Assembly (NCBI GenBank): GCA_016200005.1
Contig: JACQFP010000053.1
Coordinates: 124,001-188,000 of the forward strand
Direction: 5' to 3'
Length of the DNA: 64,000 nucleotides
Origin: Verrucomicrobiota bacterium
GTDB lineage: Bacteria > Verrucomicrobiota > Verrucomicrobiia > Limisphaerales > PALSA-1396
The notes under the pieces are model-generated. The model did no database searches. It had not been told where the DNA came from and worked only from the letters and a program-made list of their open reading frames with translations. Position 1 is the stretch's first letter, and every line of letters starts with the position of its first letter. Position numbers and translations under genes: made by a program. Of the stretch, positions 32,119-40,730 are shown piece after piece.

Positions 32119-32202
32119 AACCTCCAACCTCCAACGTCCAACACCCAACGGCGCGGAACGCCGGCCAGTTCGATGTTCGGCGTTGGAGGTTGGAGCTTGG
32201 AT
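32119..32202. repeat. Inverted heptad-repeat element
   Basis: Left arm 32119-32146: four AAC-x-x-CC-type heptads. Right arm 32182-32202: GTTGGAG, GTTGGAG, CTTGGAT. The arms can pair around a 35-nt spacer. Same architecture as 40614-40727. Confidence 0.85.
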
Positions 32203-32219
32203 GTTTCCCGCTTCTCACT

Positions 32220-35200
32220 TTACTTGTCCTTCCCCAACTCCTCGTAGTATCGGCGCACCAGTTCGGAGAAGCGGCTTGGCACGGGATCACGATCAATCGG
32301 CACGAGCGAGTCCGTGGACTGCCGCCGCGCCAGCTCCTCGGCGATGCGGTCGCGCACCTCGACGAGCGGCTTGATCACCTGCAAACGTACGACCACCCAG
32401 TCCGGCTTCTTGAGATCGCGTTTGAAATCCTGCCTCATCAAACGGACGCGCTCGCGAGCGGTGGCGACGTCAGTGCGCAAATCGGGCAGGTCGATCATTT
32501 CCTCCACGTCACGCAGCCGATCCGACCAGGGGCCGAAGTTATCACCTGTGATCGGTCCGCCCGTCGGCGTGGCGTCCCCGTCCAGAATACGGTCCCAGTC
32601 AAAACGTGAGCCGCCGCGTCGATAATTGCCGTCACCATCGGTCGTGGCAGAATTCACTCTCCCGTCCCGCGATCCACTCCGTTGACCGCCGCGCGCAGAT
32701 GCCGATTGCCGAACGGATGCTTGTCCGGGCGCACTTTGTTGCGAGGCGTTTCCACGAGCCTGGGCTGGATCTGAAGTTTGCTGGCCTTGTCCGTTTGCTT
32801 GTGATGATTGGCCCGGCTGCTGGCCCGGATTTTGTGCTGGTGAGGGTTGATGGTCGCCTGAGGCCGGCTTGTTGTCAGGTTGTCCGGCGCTCGCTGCTGC
32901 AACTTGACGCGGTTCCTGGTTCGTCTCTGAATTGTCGGTCTCCGGCCGGGCGATTTCTCGCTGCAATTGATCGGTCAGCTTATCAAGTTCCTGTTGCGCC
33001 AGACGCAACGCTTCGGTGTCGTCGCCAAGCACGCTTTCCGCCGCCCGCTCCACGCCGCGTTTGAGATCGTTGATGCTGGAGCGGGCGCGTCCCTCGGCCT
33101 GCCGGGCTTGCGGAAGAAATTCCCGGCGCAGCATCTCCGACGTCAGTTCGAGCGATTTGGTGTCGTCTTTTTCAGCCATTCGCTTGATGCGGTCGTAGAG
33201 TTCACTGCCTATCAAACCACGCTGGATCAGTTCCTGTTGAAACTCCTTTACAGTGTTCGCGTCATCCTGGCTGAATTTTCGCAAAGTGTCATAAAGCTGG
33301 TGCGAAACGAGCGGTTCGGCTTCTTCGGTCTGTTGCGAAAGCTGCGTGGCTTTCTCGACTACATTCGTTAGCCGTTGCTTTTGTTGCGCCAGTTGATCGA
33401 GCGCTTGCTGGCGCTCCGTGGAATCGTCCAACGTCTTCCGACCGCTGTCAGCAAGCGTGTCCATCTTTTTTTGAATGTCCTCCTGTTGCCGCGCCAGTTC
33501 GCGGGCTTCGGCGCGCATCTGGCGCAGCTCGTCGGCGAACTGGCTGGAATTCTCCTTGCGCATCTGGTCGCGGAGTTCCTGCAACTGCCGCTGCGCGCGT
33601 GTGCCGGACGCGAGTGCTTGTGAAGCGGACCCTTGGCTCGCGGCCTCGGCAGCCCGCTGCACGTCGTTGCGCGTTTGCTCCACTTGTTTTCGCTCCTCGG
33701 CCATGCGCGACTGGTTTTCAGGCCGGTCCATCCGCTGACGCACCTCGTCCACGTCGGCGAGCATCTGCTGTTCTTCCTCTTGCAGGCGTTTCAAGCGGCG
33801 TTTGATTTCCTCGCGCTCCTCTTCGCTGCGCGCTTCCTGCAAAGCGGTCTGGAGTTCCTTGAGACGGTCGTTCAAGTCCTGCTTGCGTCGCGCGAGTTCC
33901 TGGAGGCGGTTCATGACCTGCAACTGCTCGCGACGCTCGGCGCTTTGCGGAGATTGGGCCTTGCTTTGCGTTTCGTAACGGTTTTCCGACTGGGTCAGAT
34001 CCAACTGCTCAAGCTGACGTTGCATCTGTTGGTCGCGACCACCGCCCCCGCCGCGTTGATTGCGGCCCTGACGCATCACCTGATATTCGTGCTGTTGCAG
34101 TTTCAACAAAGCCTCATAGGCGGCCTGTTCAGCGACCAACGCATCGGCCATTGCGGCCGGTGAATTGGTGGCCTCGTTTAAGCGCTTTACCGCCTTCTTC
34201 ATTTCTTCCACCGCGTTTCGCCAGAGAATTGCGGCGCGCGGATCTTGCTGGCGTTCCGCGGTGGCTTCCGCCTGTTCCAGCGCCTGGGCTTGCGAATCGA
34301 GGACAACCACCGCGTCGCTTTCGTACTGCGAAGTCTTGGTTGGGCCAGGAGTATTCTCGCGAACGGAGCGCGTACCTTTTGGAAAAGGAGACGGCACATC
34401 TGACTCTGCCGCGCGCTGGCCAAATACGAGCGGCCCGAACCCACCCCCAACCCCTCCAAGGAGGGGAGAATCTTTGGACGCGAGCTTGTGAGAGTTCCTC
34501 TCCTGGGAGGGGTCAGGGGTGGGTCGGGAGAATTCCCTCTCCCCTTCAGAAGGGGAGAGGGTCAGGGTGAGGGGTTGGGTTTGCGCGATTTTAGGCACGG
34601 CGCGAGTTGGTGAAACGTGCCTCCCCCTAACCCCGGCCCTCTCCCCCGTCGGCGGGGGAGAGGGAGAAGTTTCGACAAATAGCGACCCGGAGTTCCGGCC
34701 GCGCGAATCGCTCGTCGGCGAGTTGTCCTTCCCGGATTTCCGCGGAGCAGCAGGTTGAGTCTCGGCTGGCCGGGTTGAACTGCCGTGCTCACGCTGAAGT
34801 CTCCAGGTGGCGTTGATGATTTGCTTCTGCAACTCCGCGAGCTTGGCGGTCTGGCTGGGCTGCTGGCCGGAGGATTGCCCATCCATCGGCTGGCCTTCCC
34901 GATAAATTTCCTCGAAGGGCCGCACCTCGGCGAAAAACAAATCGCCCGTCGAGCGCCGCACCTGTCCATCGGGTCCGATGTCGTCCGCCCAAACAAACCA
35001 GGAGATGAGCTGATCGGGCTGAAGGCCGAGGTCTTCAATGCGTAGCACGTACTGGAAGGGATGTTTTTCTTTCGCGGCGACGGGTTGACCCAACTCGATG
35101 AACTGCGGCTCTTGATTGACCAGCGCGTAGGCCAGCCCGTATGCCTGCACACCGAAGTCGTCCCAGACCGTACCGTCGAACGAAATCTCTTCGAGCGGGG

Positions 35201-36377
35201 AGGGCCGCACATCGCCACGAGGCGAAGTGAGCGTGAGTTCCGGGGTGCGATTCTTTAGCGCGACGAAAACAAACTGCGCGGGCACTTTGTTCGTCCGGTT
35301 TTCTGCATCCACGAGTTGCAGTTCATAAGTCTTGTTCGTTTCGAGCAGGAACTGCTTCAGTTCAGCCACGGCGCGATTGGTTTCGACGATCAATGGGATA
35401 GATTTTGTTTCTTTGTTCTTCTCGATGAGGTGGGCGGAGGTGACCGGTTTGTTAAGTTGAAGATTCAGGTCCACACGCGAGCCTTCCACCGCCGTGAGTC
35501 GGCGGGTGTCCTTGATATGCTTCGGTGACAGGCCGGTGTAATCAGGATAAGTCAGGTCAGCGTCGGAGCGCTCGAGGCGCGGATAGTCGAACACGGTCAC
35601 CTTGAAATCACGCGTCTGCTGGCCGGCGAATTCGATGCGATAAACCAGATTGCTGGTGACCTCGGACACGCTGCCGCCGAACATCGGATCGGCCAGGCTC
35701 TTGACCAGTGGTATGCGTCGGCTGGATTCCGAAGAGTCACCTACAACGAGATCGACCGTTACCGGCAACCCACCGCCAAATCGAGCCAGGACGACGAGGC
35801 TGTTGCCGCGCTCGATGCTGGTGTCGCCGGGCGTTACGGTGATTGCTGAATCCGCAATCCGAGCGAGGAGACTGTGTCCCCCAGTCGTGCGCAGCCCGAA
35901 CAAAACGGCGCCGAAGAAAACCAGCGCCAGGAGGTGAGCCAATTGCGCGGCACCGATGCGGGAGTCCGGAATCATTTCCGCCCAGTCCTCGCGCGCGTGG
36001 TGGGCGACGACTTCATGGACGAGGCGGTCCTGGAGATAATTGAGTTCGCGGCCCCCTTTGGCCTCTTGCTGGACGGCGGTCAGAAGTCGCCCGTCCAGTT
36101 TCGGATGGCGCGCTTCGATTTCCGCAGCGACGCGACGCCAATCCGGATCGGCCCGGCGATGTCGCAACGCGAGGACAATTGCGGCGACGACGCCAAGCGT
36201 GGCGACGACGGGCAGCACGAGCGACGATGCCCAGCCGATTTGCCGTTGAAGAATCAGCAAACCGAGGCCGAGAAACGCCGCCACCGTCCAGCAACCGGCG
36301 AGCCTGGACCAGAATTGCAATCGTCGCTTCCGGTCAACGACCGTTTGCAGGCGCGCTCTGATAAGTGGCGGCATCAT
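32220..36377 (-). CDS. Large membrane protein with extended Gln/Arg-rich coiled coil (DUF4175-like)
   Basis: 1385 residues; ATG at 36377 has GGAAGGTG upstream. Two N-terminal membrane helices (FWSRLAGCWTVAAFLGLG..., WASSLVLPVVATLGVV), a third near residue 150, then Ig-like periplasmic domains (about 190-520). A long coiled coil follows (about 750-1150) full of Gln, Arg, Glu, then a Gly/Gln/Asn-rich low-complexity stretch and a C-terminal helix domain (SDRLRDVEEMIDLPDLRTDVA). Residues about 569-647 are translated REP-like palindromes (see 34438). It is the first gene of the downstream half of the cluster; the plus-strand toxin module separates it from the BatA-like gene. Confidence 0.7.
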   Translation of the reverse strand: MMPPLIRARLQTVVDRKRRLQFWSRLAGCWTVAAFLGLGLLILQRQIGWASSLVLPVVATLGVVAAIVLALRHRRADPDWRRVAAEIEARHPKLDGRLLTAVQQEAKGGRELNYLQDRLVHEVVAHHAREDWAEMIPDSRIGAAQLAHLLALVFFGAVLFGLRTTGGHSLLARIADSAITVTPGDTSIERGNSLVVLARFGGGLPVTVDLVVGDSSESSRRIPLVKSLADPMFGGSVSEVTSNLVYRIEFAGQQTRDFKVTVFDYPRLERSDADLTYPDYTGLSPKHIKDTRRLTAVEGSRVDLNLQLNKPVTSAHLIEKNKETKSIPLIVETNRAVAELKQFLLETNKTYELQLVDAENRTNKVPAQFVFVALKNRTPELTLTSPRGDVRPSPLEEISFDGTVWDDFGVQAYGLAYALVNQEPQFIELGQPVAAKEKHPFQYVLRIEDLGLQPDQLISWFVWADDIGPDGQVRRSTGDLFFAEVRPFEEIYREGQPMDGQSSGQQPSQTAKLAELQKQIINATWRLQREHGSSTRPAETQPAAPRKSGKDNSPTSDSRGRNSGSLFVETSPSPPPTGERAGVRGRHVSPTRAVPKIAQTQPLTLTLSPSEGEREFSRPTPDPSQERNSHKLASKDSPLLGGVGGGFGPLVFGQRAAESDVPSPFPKGTRSVRENTPGPTKTSQYESDAVVVLDSQAQALEQAEATAERQQDPRAAILWRNAVEEMKKAVKRLNEATNSPAAMADALVAEQAAYEALLKLQQHEYQVMRQGRNQRGGGGGRDQQMQRQLEQLDLTQSENRYETQSKAQSPQSAERREQLQVMNRLQELARRKQDLNDRLKELQTALQEARSEEEREEIKRRLKRLQEEEQQMLADVDEVRQRMDRPENQSRMAEERKQVEQTRNDVQRAAEAASQGSASQALASGTRAQRQLQELRDQMRKENSSQFADELRQMRAEARELARQQEDIQKKMDTLADSGRKTLDDSTERQQALDQLAQQKQRLTNVVEKATQLSQQTEEAEPLVSHQLYDTLRKFSQDDANTVKEFQQELIQRGLIGSELYDRIKRMAEKDDTKSLELTSEMLRREFLPQARQAEGRARSSINDLKRGVERAAESVLGDDTEALRLAQQELDKLTDQLQREIARPETDNSETNQEPRQVAAASAGQPDNKPASGDHQPSPAQNPGQQPGQSSQANGQGQQTSDPAQARGNASQQSAPGQASVRQSASARGGQRSGSRDGRVNSATTDGDGNYRRGGSRFDWDRILDGDATPTGGPITGDNFGPWSDRLRDVEEMIDLPDLRTDVATARERVRLMRQDFKRDLKKPDWVVVRLQVIKPLVEVRDRIAEELARRQSTDSLVPIDRDPVPSRFSELVRRYYEELGKDK
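34438..34671. repeat. Cluster of four REP-like palindromes inside the coiled-coil protein gene
   Basis: Units near 34438-34467 (CCCCTCC-AA-GGAGGGG), 34496-34525 (CTCCTGGGAGG), 34534-34574 (CTCTCCCCTTCAGAAGGGGAG) and 34619-34671 (CTCTCCCCCG...CGGGGGAGAG). The reading frame stays open through all of them and codes for P/S/G/E/R-rich segments such as LTLTLSPSEGERE. Confidence 0.9.
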
Positions 36378-36627
36378 ATGGCACCTTCCCCTTGAGCCAC
36401 CGTTGCCCAACCACGGGTCATCTCGCGAAGGAACTGCCACTGCCACCGTTGGCGGTTGATCGGCTCGGTATGAATTTTGAATGGGCGATCAATCATTTTG
36501 AACTCGCATTAAATTGCTCCGCGTGGGGCAAAGATGCCAGCAGATATTAATGCATCAACGCCGGTTTGGAGAAAGGACGGCTCTTTAGCTTGCATCGCCC
36601 GCGCGCGTGAGATAATTTTCGAACGTC

Positions 36628-36816
36628 ATGAAAGAGCCAGCCCGCAAACGGAAGAAGCTTGATTATCCGGATCAAACCGAAGACAGCCGTCTGGCGGCCA
36701 AAGCCCGGAAACTGGCGAGCAGGCTCACGCCGGAAGAACGCCGGGCACATTTCAACGCGGCGATGGTGAAGATCTTTGGCGGCCGGCCCCAAGCGAAAAC
36801 TCTTACTGGACACTAA
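36628..36816 (+). CDS. Small antitoxin-like protein, first copy
   Basis: 62 residues, basic. Shares with the next gene K-R-K-x-LDYPD near the start, R-x-A-A-x-A-R-x-L-A-S-x-LTPEE in the middle and GG-x-P near the end. The pattern fits a short DNA-binding or toxin-binding antitoxin. Two bases separate its stop from the next ATG. Probably part of the PIN toxin operon. Confidence 0.65.
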   Translation: MKEPARKRKKLDYPDQTEDSRLAAKARKLASRLTPEERRAHFNAAMVKIFGGRPQAKTLTGH

Positions 36817-36818
36817 CC

Positions 36819-37001
36819 ATGCGACGAAAAGCGGCCAAGCGAAAGCGGCTCGATTATCCCGACGTAACCAACGGCACGCGCTGGGCGGCCGAAGCGCGCC
36901 GGCTCGCCAGCAAACTGACACCCGAACAAGAGGCTGAATACATCCGGCGCGGAATGGCCAAGGTCTATGGCGGCAAGCCCAAAGAAGTCACTGGCGCTTG
37001 A
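36819..37001 (+). CDS. Small antitoxin-like protein, second copy
   Basis: 60 residues and a diverged duplicate of the gene before it (KRKRLDYPDVTNGTRWAAEARRLASKLTPEQ). Its 3' end overlaps the start of the PIN toxin gene by 35 bp in another frame, an overlap common in toxin-antitoxin operons. Whether both copies bind the same toxin is unknown. Confidence 0.7.
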   Translation: MRRKAAKRKRLDYPDVTNGTRWAAEARRLASKLTPEQEAEYIRRGMAKVYGGKPKEVTGA

Positions 37002-37464
37002 CGCCAACCTCCTGCTCGACCTCGCCGAGGAAAACGACTTTGCCCACGATTTCCGGGAGGAATTCACCAAGCGGGGTTACAGTCTGGCGGTTCCACCGAC
37101 GGTGCTCGCGGAGTTGGAAGCGCTCTCGGCGTCCGGACGCGCGCCGCAATGTCATTTCGCCGACACGGCGTTGGAAAAGCTCGCAGATTGGGAATGCCAG
37201 CCGTTCATGTTGTCCGCCCTGAAGCTTGCCATTGCCCATCGTTTCGCGGAACGGCTGCTCGACATGCGACTCATCCCCGAAACCGAACGCAACGACGGAA
37301 AGATTCTGGCACAAACTTCACTCGTGCAGATTCCGCTGCTCGTCACTTCGGACAAACATTTGCTGGACATTGACGAGGAGGCGCTACTGCTGGCGTTCAA
37401 CGAAGCGGACTTGTTGCCCGTGCATCCCGCGCATCCGAAACGATTGTTAAAGGCGTTACGATAA
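36967..37464 (+). CDS. PIN-domain toxin (VapC-like RNase)
   Basis: 165 residues. PIN acidic residues are visible: Asp in LALDANLLLDLAEE, Glu in VLAELEAL, Asp in ERNDGKIL, and Asp in LLVTSDKHLL. This is the metal-binding set of PIN nucleases that cut RNA. The start at ATG 36967 lies inside the antitoxin gene. The operon runs on the plus strand, opposite to the cluster that surrounds it. Confidence 0.8.
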   Translation: MAASPKKSLALDANLLLDLAEENDFAHDFREEFTKRGYSLAVPPTVLAELEALSASGRAPQCHFADTALEKLADWECQPFMLSALKLAIAHRFAERLLDMRLIPETERNDGKILAQTSLVQIPLLVTSDKHLLDIDEEALLLAFNEADLLPVHPAHPKRLLKALR

Positions 37465-37472
37465 ACTGGCTT

Positions 37473-39629
37473 TCAGACGGCGACGTTGCCCGAGGTCGCT
37501 TCGACAGGCGTGACCAGCCGGCGCGCGGTGCGTCCGGCGAGCCAAGTTTCCACCAACAACGCCACCAGCGTCGCGACGATGAACCAGCGCCACAGCTTTT
37601 GTCGGCCCTCCAACTCGGCGGTCTGAAGCTGGACCTTGCGCGCCGCTTCGCGAGCGACGGTCTGGGTTTGTCGTCCGACCGGCGCGCCCAACCTTTCCAA
37701 CTCCTCAAGCGGCAAAGGAGCAGTGCGGCTTTCGGCGGCGTCGAGATTTACGACAAACCGTTTGGATGGTTGCGAATCCACGCTGTAGATTCCCGGCGTC
37801 ATCGTTTGGGAGAAATTCGTTTCAGCCGGAGACAAATTCAACTGCGAACCGTCGGGAGCGCGGAGAACCCACCCCTGACCCCTCCCAGGAGGGGAACTGG
37901 CCAGCGGGACAACATCGCCGACGTGATATTGCACAGGTGGAGGCGTTGCCGCGCCGCTCAAGTCCAGTATGGAGTAAAGCAACGGAACGAACTTCGTTGA
38001 AAGCGCAAGCTGGCTGTCGTCCGATTGCCAGCCCGAGGTCAGCACAATGACGCGGCCTTTGCCTACGGGAACATCGACGACCGCCGGATCGCCGCTGTCG
38101 AACTTCGCCACGACGCGAGCGTTGGGAATTGTTGTCGCGTCAAGGCGGCGATATTTCCAGAAATGAATCTTTGTGAAATCGCTGAAACGCGGGTCGGCAA
38201 ATGGAGCGAAGAGCGGATGGCGAAAATCAATCTCCGCGAGCATGGCGTAGTTGCTGGGGCGCGCTTCTTCGACGGCAAGGCTGTCCACGCCAAGCAGACG
38301 GGCGAGCGTTGCCGCACCTTGGACGAACCCACCCCCAGCCCCTCCCGGGAGGGGAGCAAGCACCAAAAGCACGTTCTTCCCGGCAGCAACCTGATCGTGC
38401 AGCGCTTTCGCCTGCGGTTCGGGCAGCGGAGCGGTGGCGACGAAGAGTGCGGCGGTATTCGCCTCGCCTTCTGTGAGGGGCGTCGCAGGCGGGCGGACCA
38501 ACACTTGAACCGCCTGTCGTCGTGTTTCCTGAAATGCGCGTTGGAGGAAATAAAGCGGTTGCCGCGCGTCCTTCTCCGAATCGCTGCCGAGATAAACGAC
38601 GACCGGTCGCGCGATCTCCGGCGGGATCACAAAAACGGTGTTGTCAAAATCCTCGTCGTCGCCCTGCAGAATAATCCGATCAACCAAACCCATACCCGGC
38701 CCCTCCACGGAGGGGAGTGCGACGATGCGGCTTTGGCCGGGCGGCACGTACACTTCAATGGGCTTGCCAACGGAGCTGCGCGCGTCCGCCGGCGCCCATC
38801 CCACCTTGAACTGCTCGCGCTTGGAATCGGCGGCGTTGCTGACACGCACCCGCACACTGGCACTGGCTTTGGGATCGGCGTCGTCTGAGTCAGTGACGAG
38901 TTGCAGAGCAGCATTGTTTACGTGCTGTGCTTTGACGGGTTCGACGGACACCTCGATTCCTTTCGGCCATTCATAACCTTGCAGTTGATCCAGACGGCTA
39001 CCCTCCTGGAAGTCCGTGATGAGAACTATCTGCCGCGGACCGGTCGTCGTTTTTCCGTCAGTGTCCGCGAGGAGTTCAGCGGCGCTGACGAGCGCGTTGC
39101 CAAGGTGCGTGGCTGACCAACCCGGCGAAGTCGCCTTCAGCCGCTGCGTTGCCAGCGACACGCGCTCGCCACTTGGAGCCGTGTTCCACTGGTCGAACGT
39201 CACCAGCGGATTCACCTGACGATCGAAAGTGGAGATGGCCACCTGATCCGCCGCCGAAGTTTTCCGCAGGATCGATTCGACTTTGTCGCGCGCGTCCGAC
39301 CAAAGATTCGCGCGGCGCATGCTGGCGCTAGTATCGACGAGAATCACGATTCGTTTCGGTGCTCCCGCATGCTGATCATTGCTGACAGTTTTCTTTATGA
39401 AGGGGCGCGCAAAGCCAACCGCCAGCAGACAAAGCACGAGGCAACGCAACGCGAGCAGAAGGATGTGTTCGAGTCGGCTGCGGCGTGTGAGACGCGGGGG
39501 CGAGGGGAGCAGGAACATCAGCGAACTGAAGATGGTCCGGTCCTTGGTCGTGCGCCGGATGAGATGAAATATCACCGGCAGCGCAATCGCCAGACCGCCG
39601 AGCAAAAAAAGTGGCGCGAGGAAACTCAT
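37473..39629 (-). CDS. BatA-like aerotolerance/VWA membrane protein
   Basis: 718 residues. The BatA N-terminus is obvious: MSFLAPLFLLGGLAIALPVIFHLIRR, then a second helix LLLALRCLVLCLLAVGFARPFI. A VWA domain follows with a MIDAS-type VDTSASMR near 95 and ITDFQEG. The rest is a large periplasmic region with an Ig-like section, and a final membrane helix (LWRWFIVATLVALLVETWLAGR). Three REP palindromes are translated within it (37866, 38325, 38687). It starts 4 bp inside the DUF58 gene. Works with MoxR and DUF58 in envelope assembly or stress; the exact role is not known. Confidence 0.8.
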   Translation of the reverse strand: MSFLAPLFLLGGLAIALPVIFHLIRRTTKDRTIFSSLMFLLPSPPRLTRRSRLEHILLLALRCLVLCLLAVGFARPFIKKTVSNDQHAGAPKRIVILVDTSASMRRANLWSDARDKVESILRKTSAADQVAISTFDRQVNPLVTFDQWNTAPSGERVSLATQRLKATSPGWSATHLGNALVSAAELLADTDGKTTTGPRQIVLITDFQEGSRLDQLQGYEWPKGIEVSVEPVKAQHVNNAALQLVTDSDDADPKASASVRVRVSNAADSKREQFKVGWAPADARSSVGKPIEVYVPPGQSRIVALPSVEGPGMGLVDRIILQGDDEDFDNTVFVIPPEIARPVVVYLGSDSEKDARQPLYFLQRAFQETRRQAVQVLVRPPATPLTEGEANTAALFVATAPLPEPQAKALHDQVAAGKNVLLVLAPLPGGAGGGFVQGAATLARLLGVDSLAVEEARPSNYAMLAEIDFRHPLFAPFADPRFSDFTKIHFWKYRRLDATTIPNARVVAKFDSGDPAVVDVPVGKGRVIVLTSGWQSDDSQLALSTKFVPLLYSILDLSGAATPPPVQYHVGDVVPLASSPPGRGQGWVLRAPDGSQLNLSPAETNFSQTMTPGIYSVDSQPSKRFVVNLDAAESRTAPLPLEELERLGAPVGRQTQTVAREAARKVQLQTAELEGRQKLWRWFIVATLVALLVETWLAGRTARRLVTPVEATSGNVAV
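37866..37896. repeat. REP-like palindrome inside the BatA-like gene, copy 1
   Basis: AACCCACCCC...CCCCTCC-CA-GGAGGGG; encodes S-S-P-P-G-R-G-Q-G-W-V on the minus strand. Confidence 0.85.
38325..38356. repeat. REP-like palindrome inside the BatA-like gene, copy 2
   Basis: Same consensus; read in a different frame as A-P-L-P-G-G-A-G-G-G-F. Confidence 0.85.
38687..38716. repeat. REP-like palindrome inside the BatA-like gene, copy 3
   Basis: Same consensus; read in the third frame as L-P-S-V-E-G-P-G-M-G-L. Confidence 0.85.
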
Positions 39630-40588
39630 ACATGCCTTCTGGTTGCGTAGCGACCCACATGCTGGACCTGACGGCGGCGTTGCATTCGCTCCCGCACAAA
39701 GTCGAACAATGTGAGTTCGAGCGCGCGATCCGTTGGGAGACGATGGAACACAATGCCGAGCCGCTGGCAGGTCGCGCGCAACGTCGCGGTATGAGTTTCA
39801 AGCCTGCCCAGGTATTCCTTGCGAGCTGCAGTGGGATCGATGAAAAGGATGCGCCCGGATTCGATGTCTTCAAACATGGCGGATGGGCCGAACTCAAAAG
39901 CCAGTTCTGCCGGATCGAGGACTTGGAACAGAATCACTTCGTGCCCGCCGGCGGTAAGCGCAATGAGGTCCGCCTCCAGTCGTTCGATGGGCGCAAGAAA
40001 GTCGGAGAGCAACACAATCAGGCCGCGTTTGCGGACAATCTCCGCGATGCGCTTGAGGGGTGCCGCCAGATTCGTGTCTTTGCCGCCCGCGGGTTTTTCC
40101 AACGCGAGCATCAGGTGACGAAGATGTCCGGTGCGATGGCGAGCGGGCAGATAGTCGCGAATTTGCTCGTCGAATGTCAGCAGACCCACCGCGTCGCCTT
40201 GCAGGTAAAGGAAGTAGGCGAGCGTCGCGGCGAGCGTCGCGGCGTATTGGGCCTTGGAATATCCGCGCGAACCGTAGCTCATGGAGCGGCTATTGTCCAC
40301 GAGCAGATGGCAACGGAGGTTGGTCTCGTCTTCAAACTTCTTGATGAAGTAGCGGTCGCTGCGGGCGAAGACGCGCCAGTCGAGATAGCGCGGATCATCG
40401 CCGGGCGTGTATTGGCGGTACTCGGTGAATTCGACGGAGAAACCGTGATAAGGGCTGCGATGAATGCCGTTCCAAAAACCCTCGACGACCACGCGCGCGC
40501 GCATTTCGAGATTGCGAATGCTCATCAACGCCTGCGGGTCAATCAGCGAGGCGGAGGGGAGAGACGAGGTGTTGGAGGTGGCTAACAT
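39626..40588 (-). CDS. DUF58 domain protein
   Basis: 320 residues from the ATG at 40588; ten further codons upstream run into a heptad repeat. Family hallmarks: GFSVEFTEYRQYTPGDDPRYLDWRVFARSDR and a VWA-like VDNSRSMSYG, LLTF, LSDFLAP. Cytoplasmic partner of MoxR-type ATPases, thought to act with BatA-type VWA proteins. Ends inside the BatA gene start (4-bp overlap). An internal ATG (MSIRNLEMRARV) is an alternative start. Confidence 0.88.
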   Translation of the reverse strand: MLATSNTSSLPSASLIDPQALMSIRNLEMRARVVVEGFWNGIHRSPYHGFSVEFTEYRQYTPGDDPRYLDWRVFARSDRYFIKKFEDETNLRCHLLVDNSRSMSYGSRGYSKAQYAATLAATLAYFLYLQGDAVGLLTFDEQIRDYLPARHRTGHLRHLMLALEKPAGGKDTNLAAPLKRIAEIVRKRGLIVLLSDFLAPIERLEADLIALTAGGHEVILFQVLDPAELAFEFGPSAMFEDIESGRILFIDPTAARKEYLGRLETHTATLRATCQRLGIVFHRLPTDRALELTLFDFVRERMQRRRQVQHVGRYATRRHV

Positions 40589-40613
40589 GAGGAGCGGGTG
40601 AACGTGGCAAATA

Positions 40614-40727
40614 AACATTCAACATTCAACATCCAACGCCCAACATTCAAGGAGTTGCGACGCGCGCATCCATTCAATGTCCGGCATTCCCTGTTAAGCG
40701 TTGGATGTTGGATGTTGGATGTTGAAT
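40614..40727. repeat. Inverted heptad-repeat element between the MoxR and DUF58 genes
   Basis: Left arm 40614-40648: five AACATTC-type heptads. Right arm 40693-40727: GTTAAGC, three GTTGGAT, GTTGAAT. Arms pair around a 44-nt spacer. It fills almost the whole gap between the two genes. Confidence 0.9.
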
Positions 40728-40730
40728 GTT

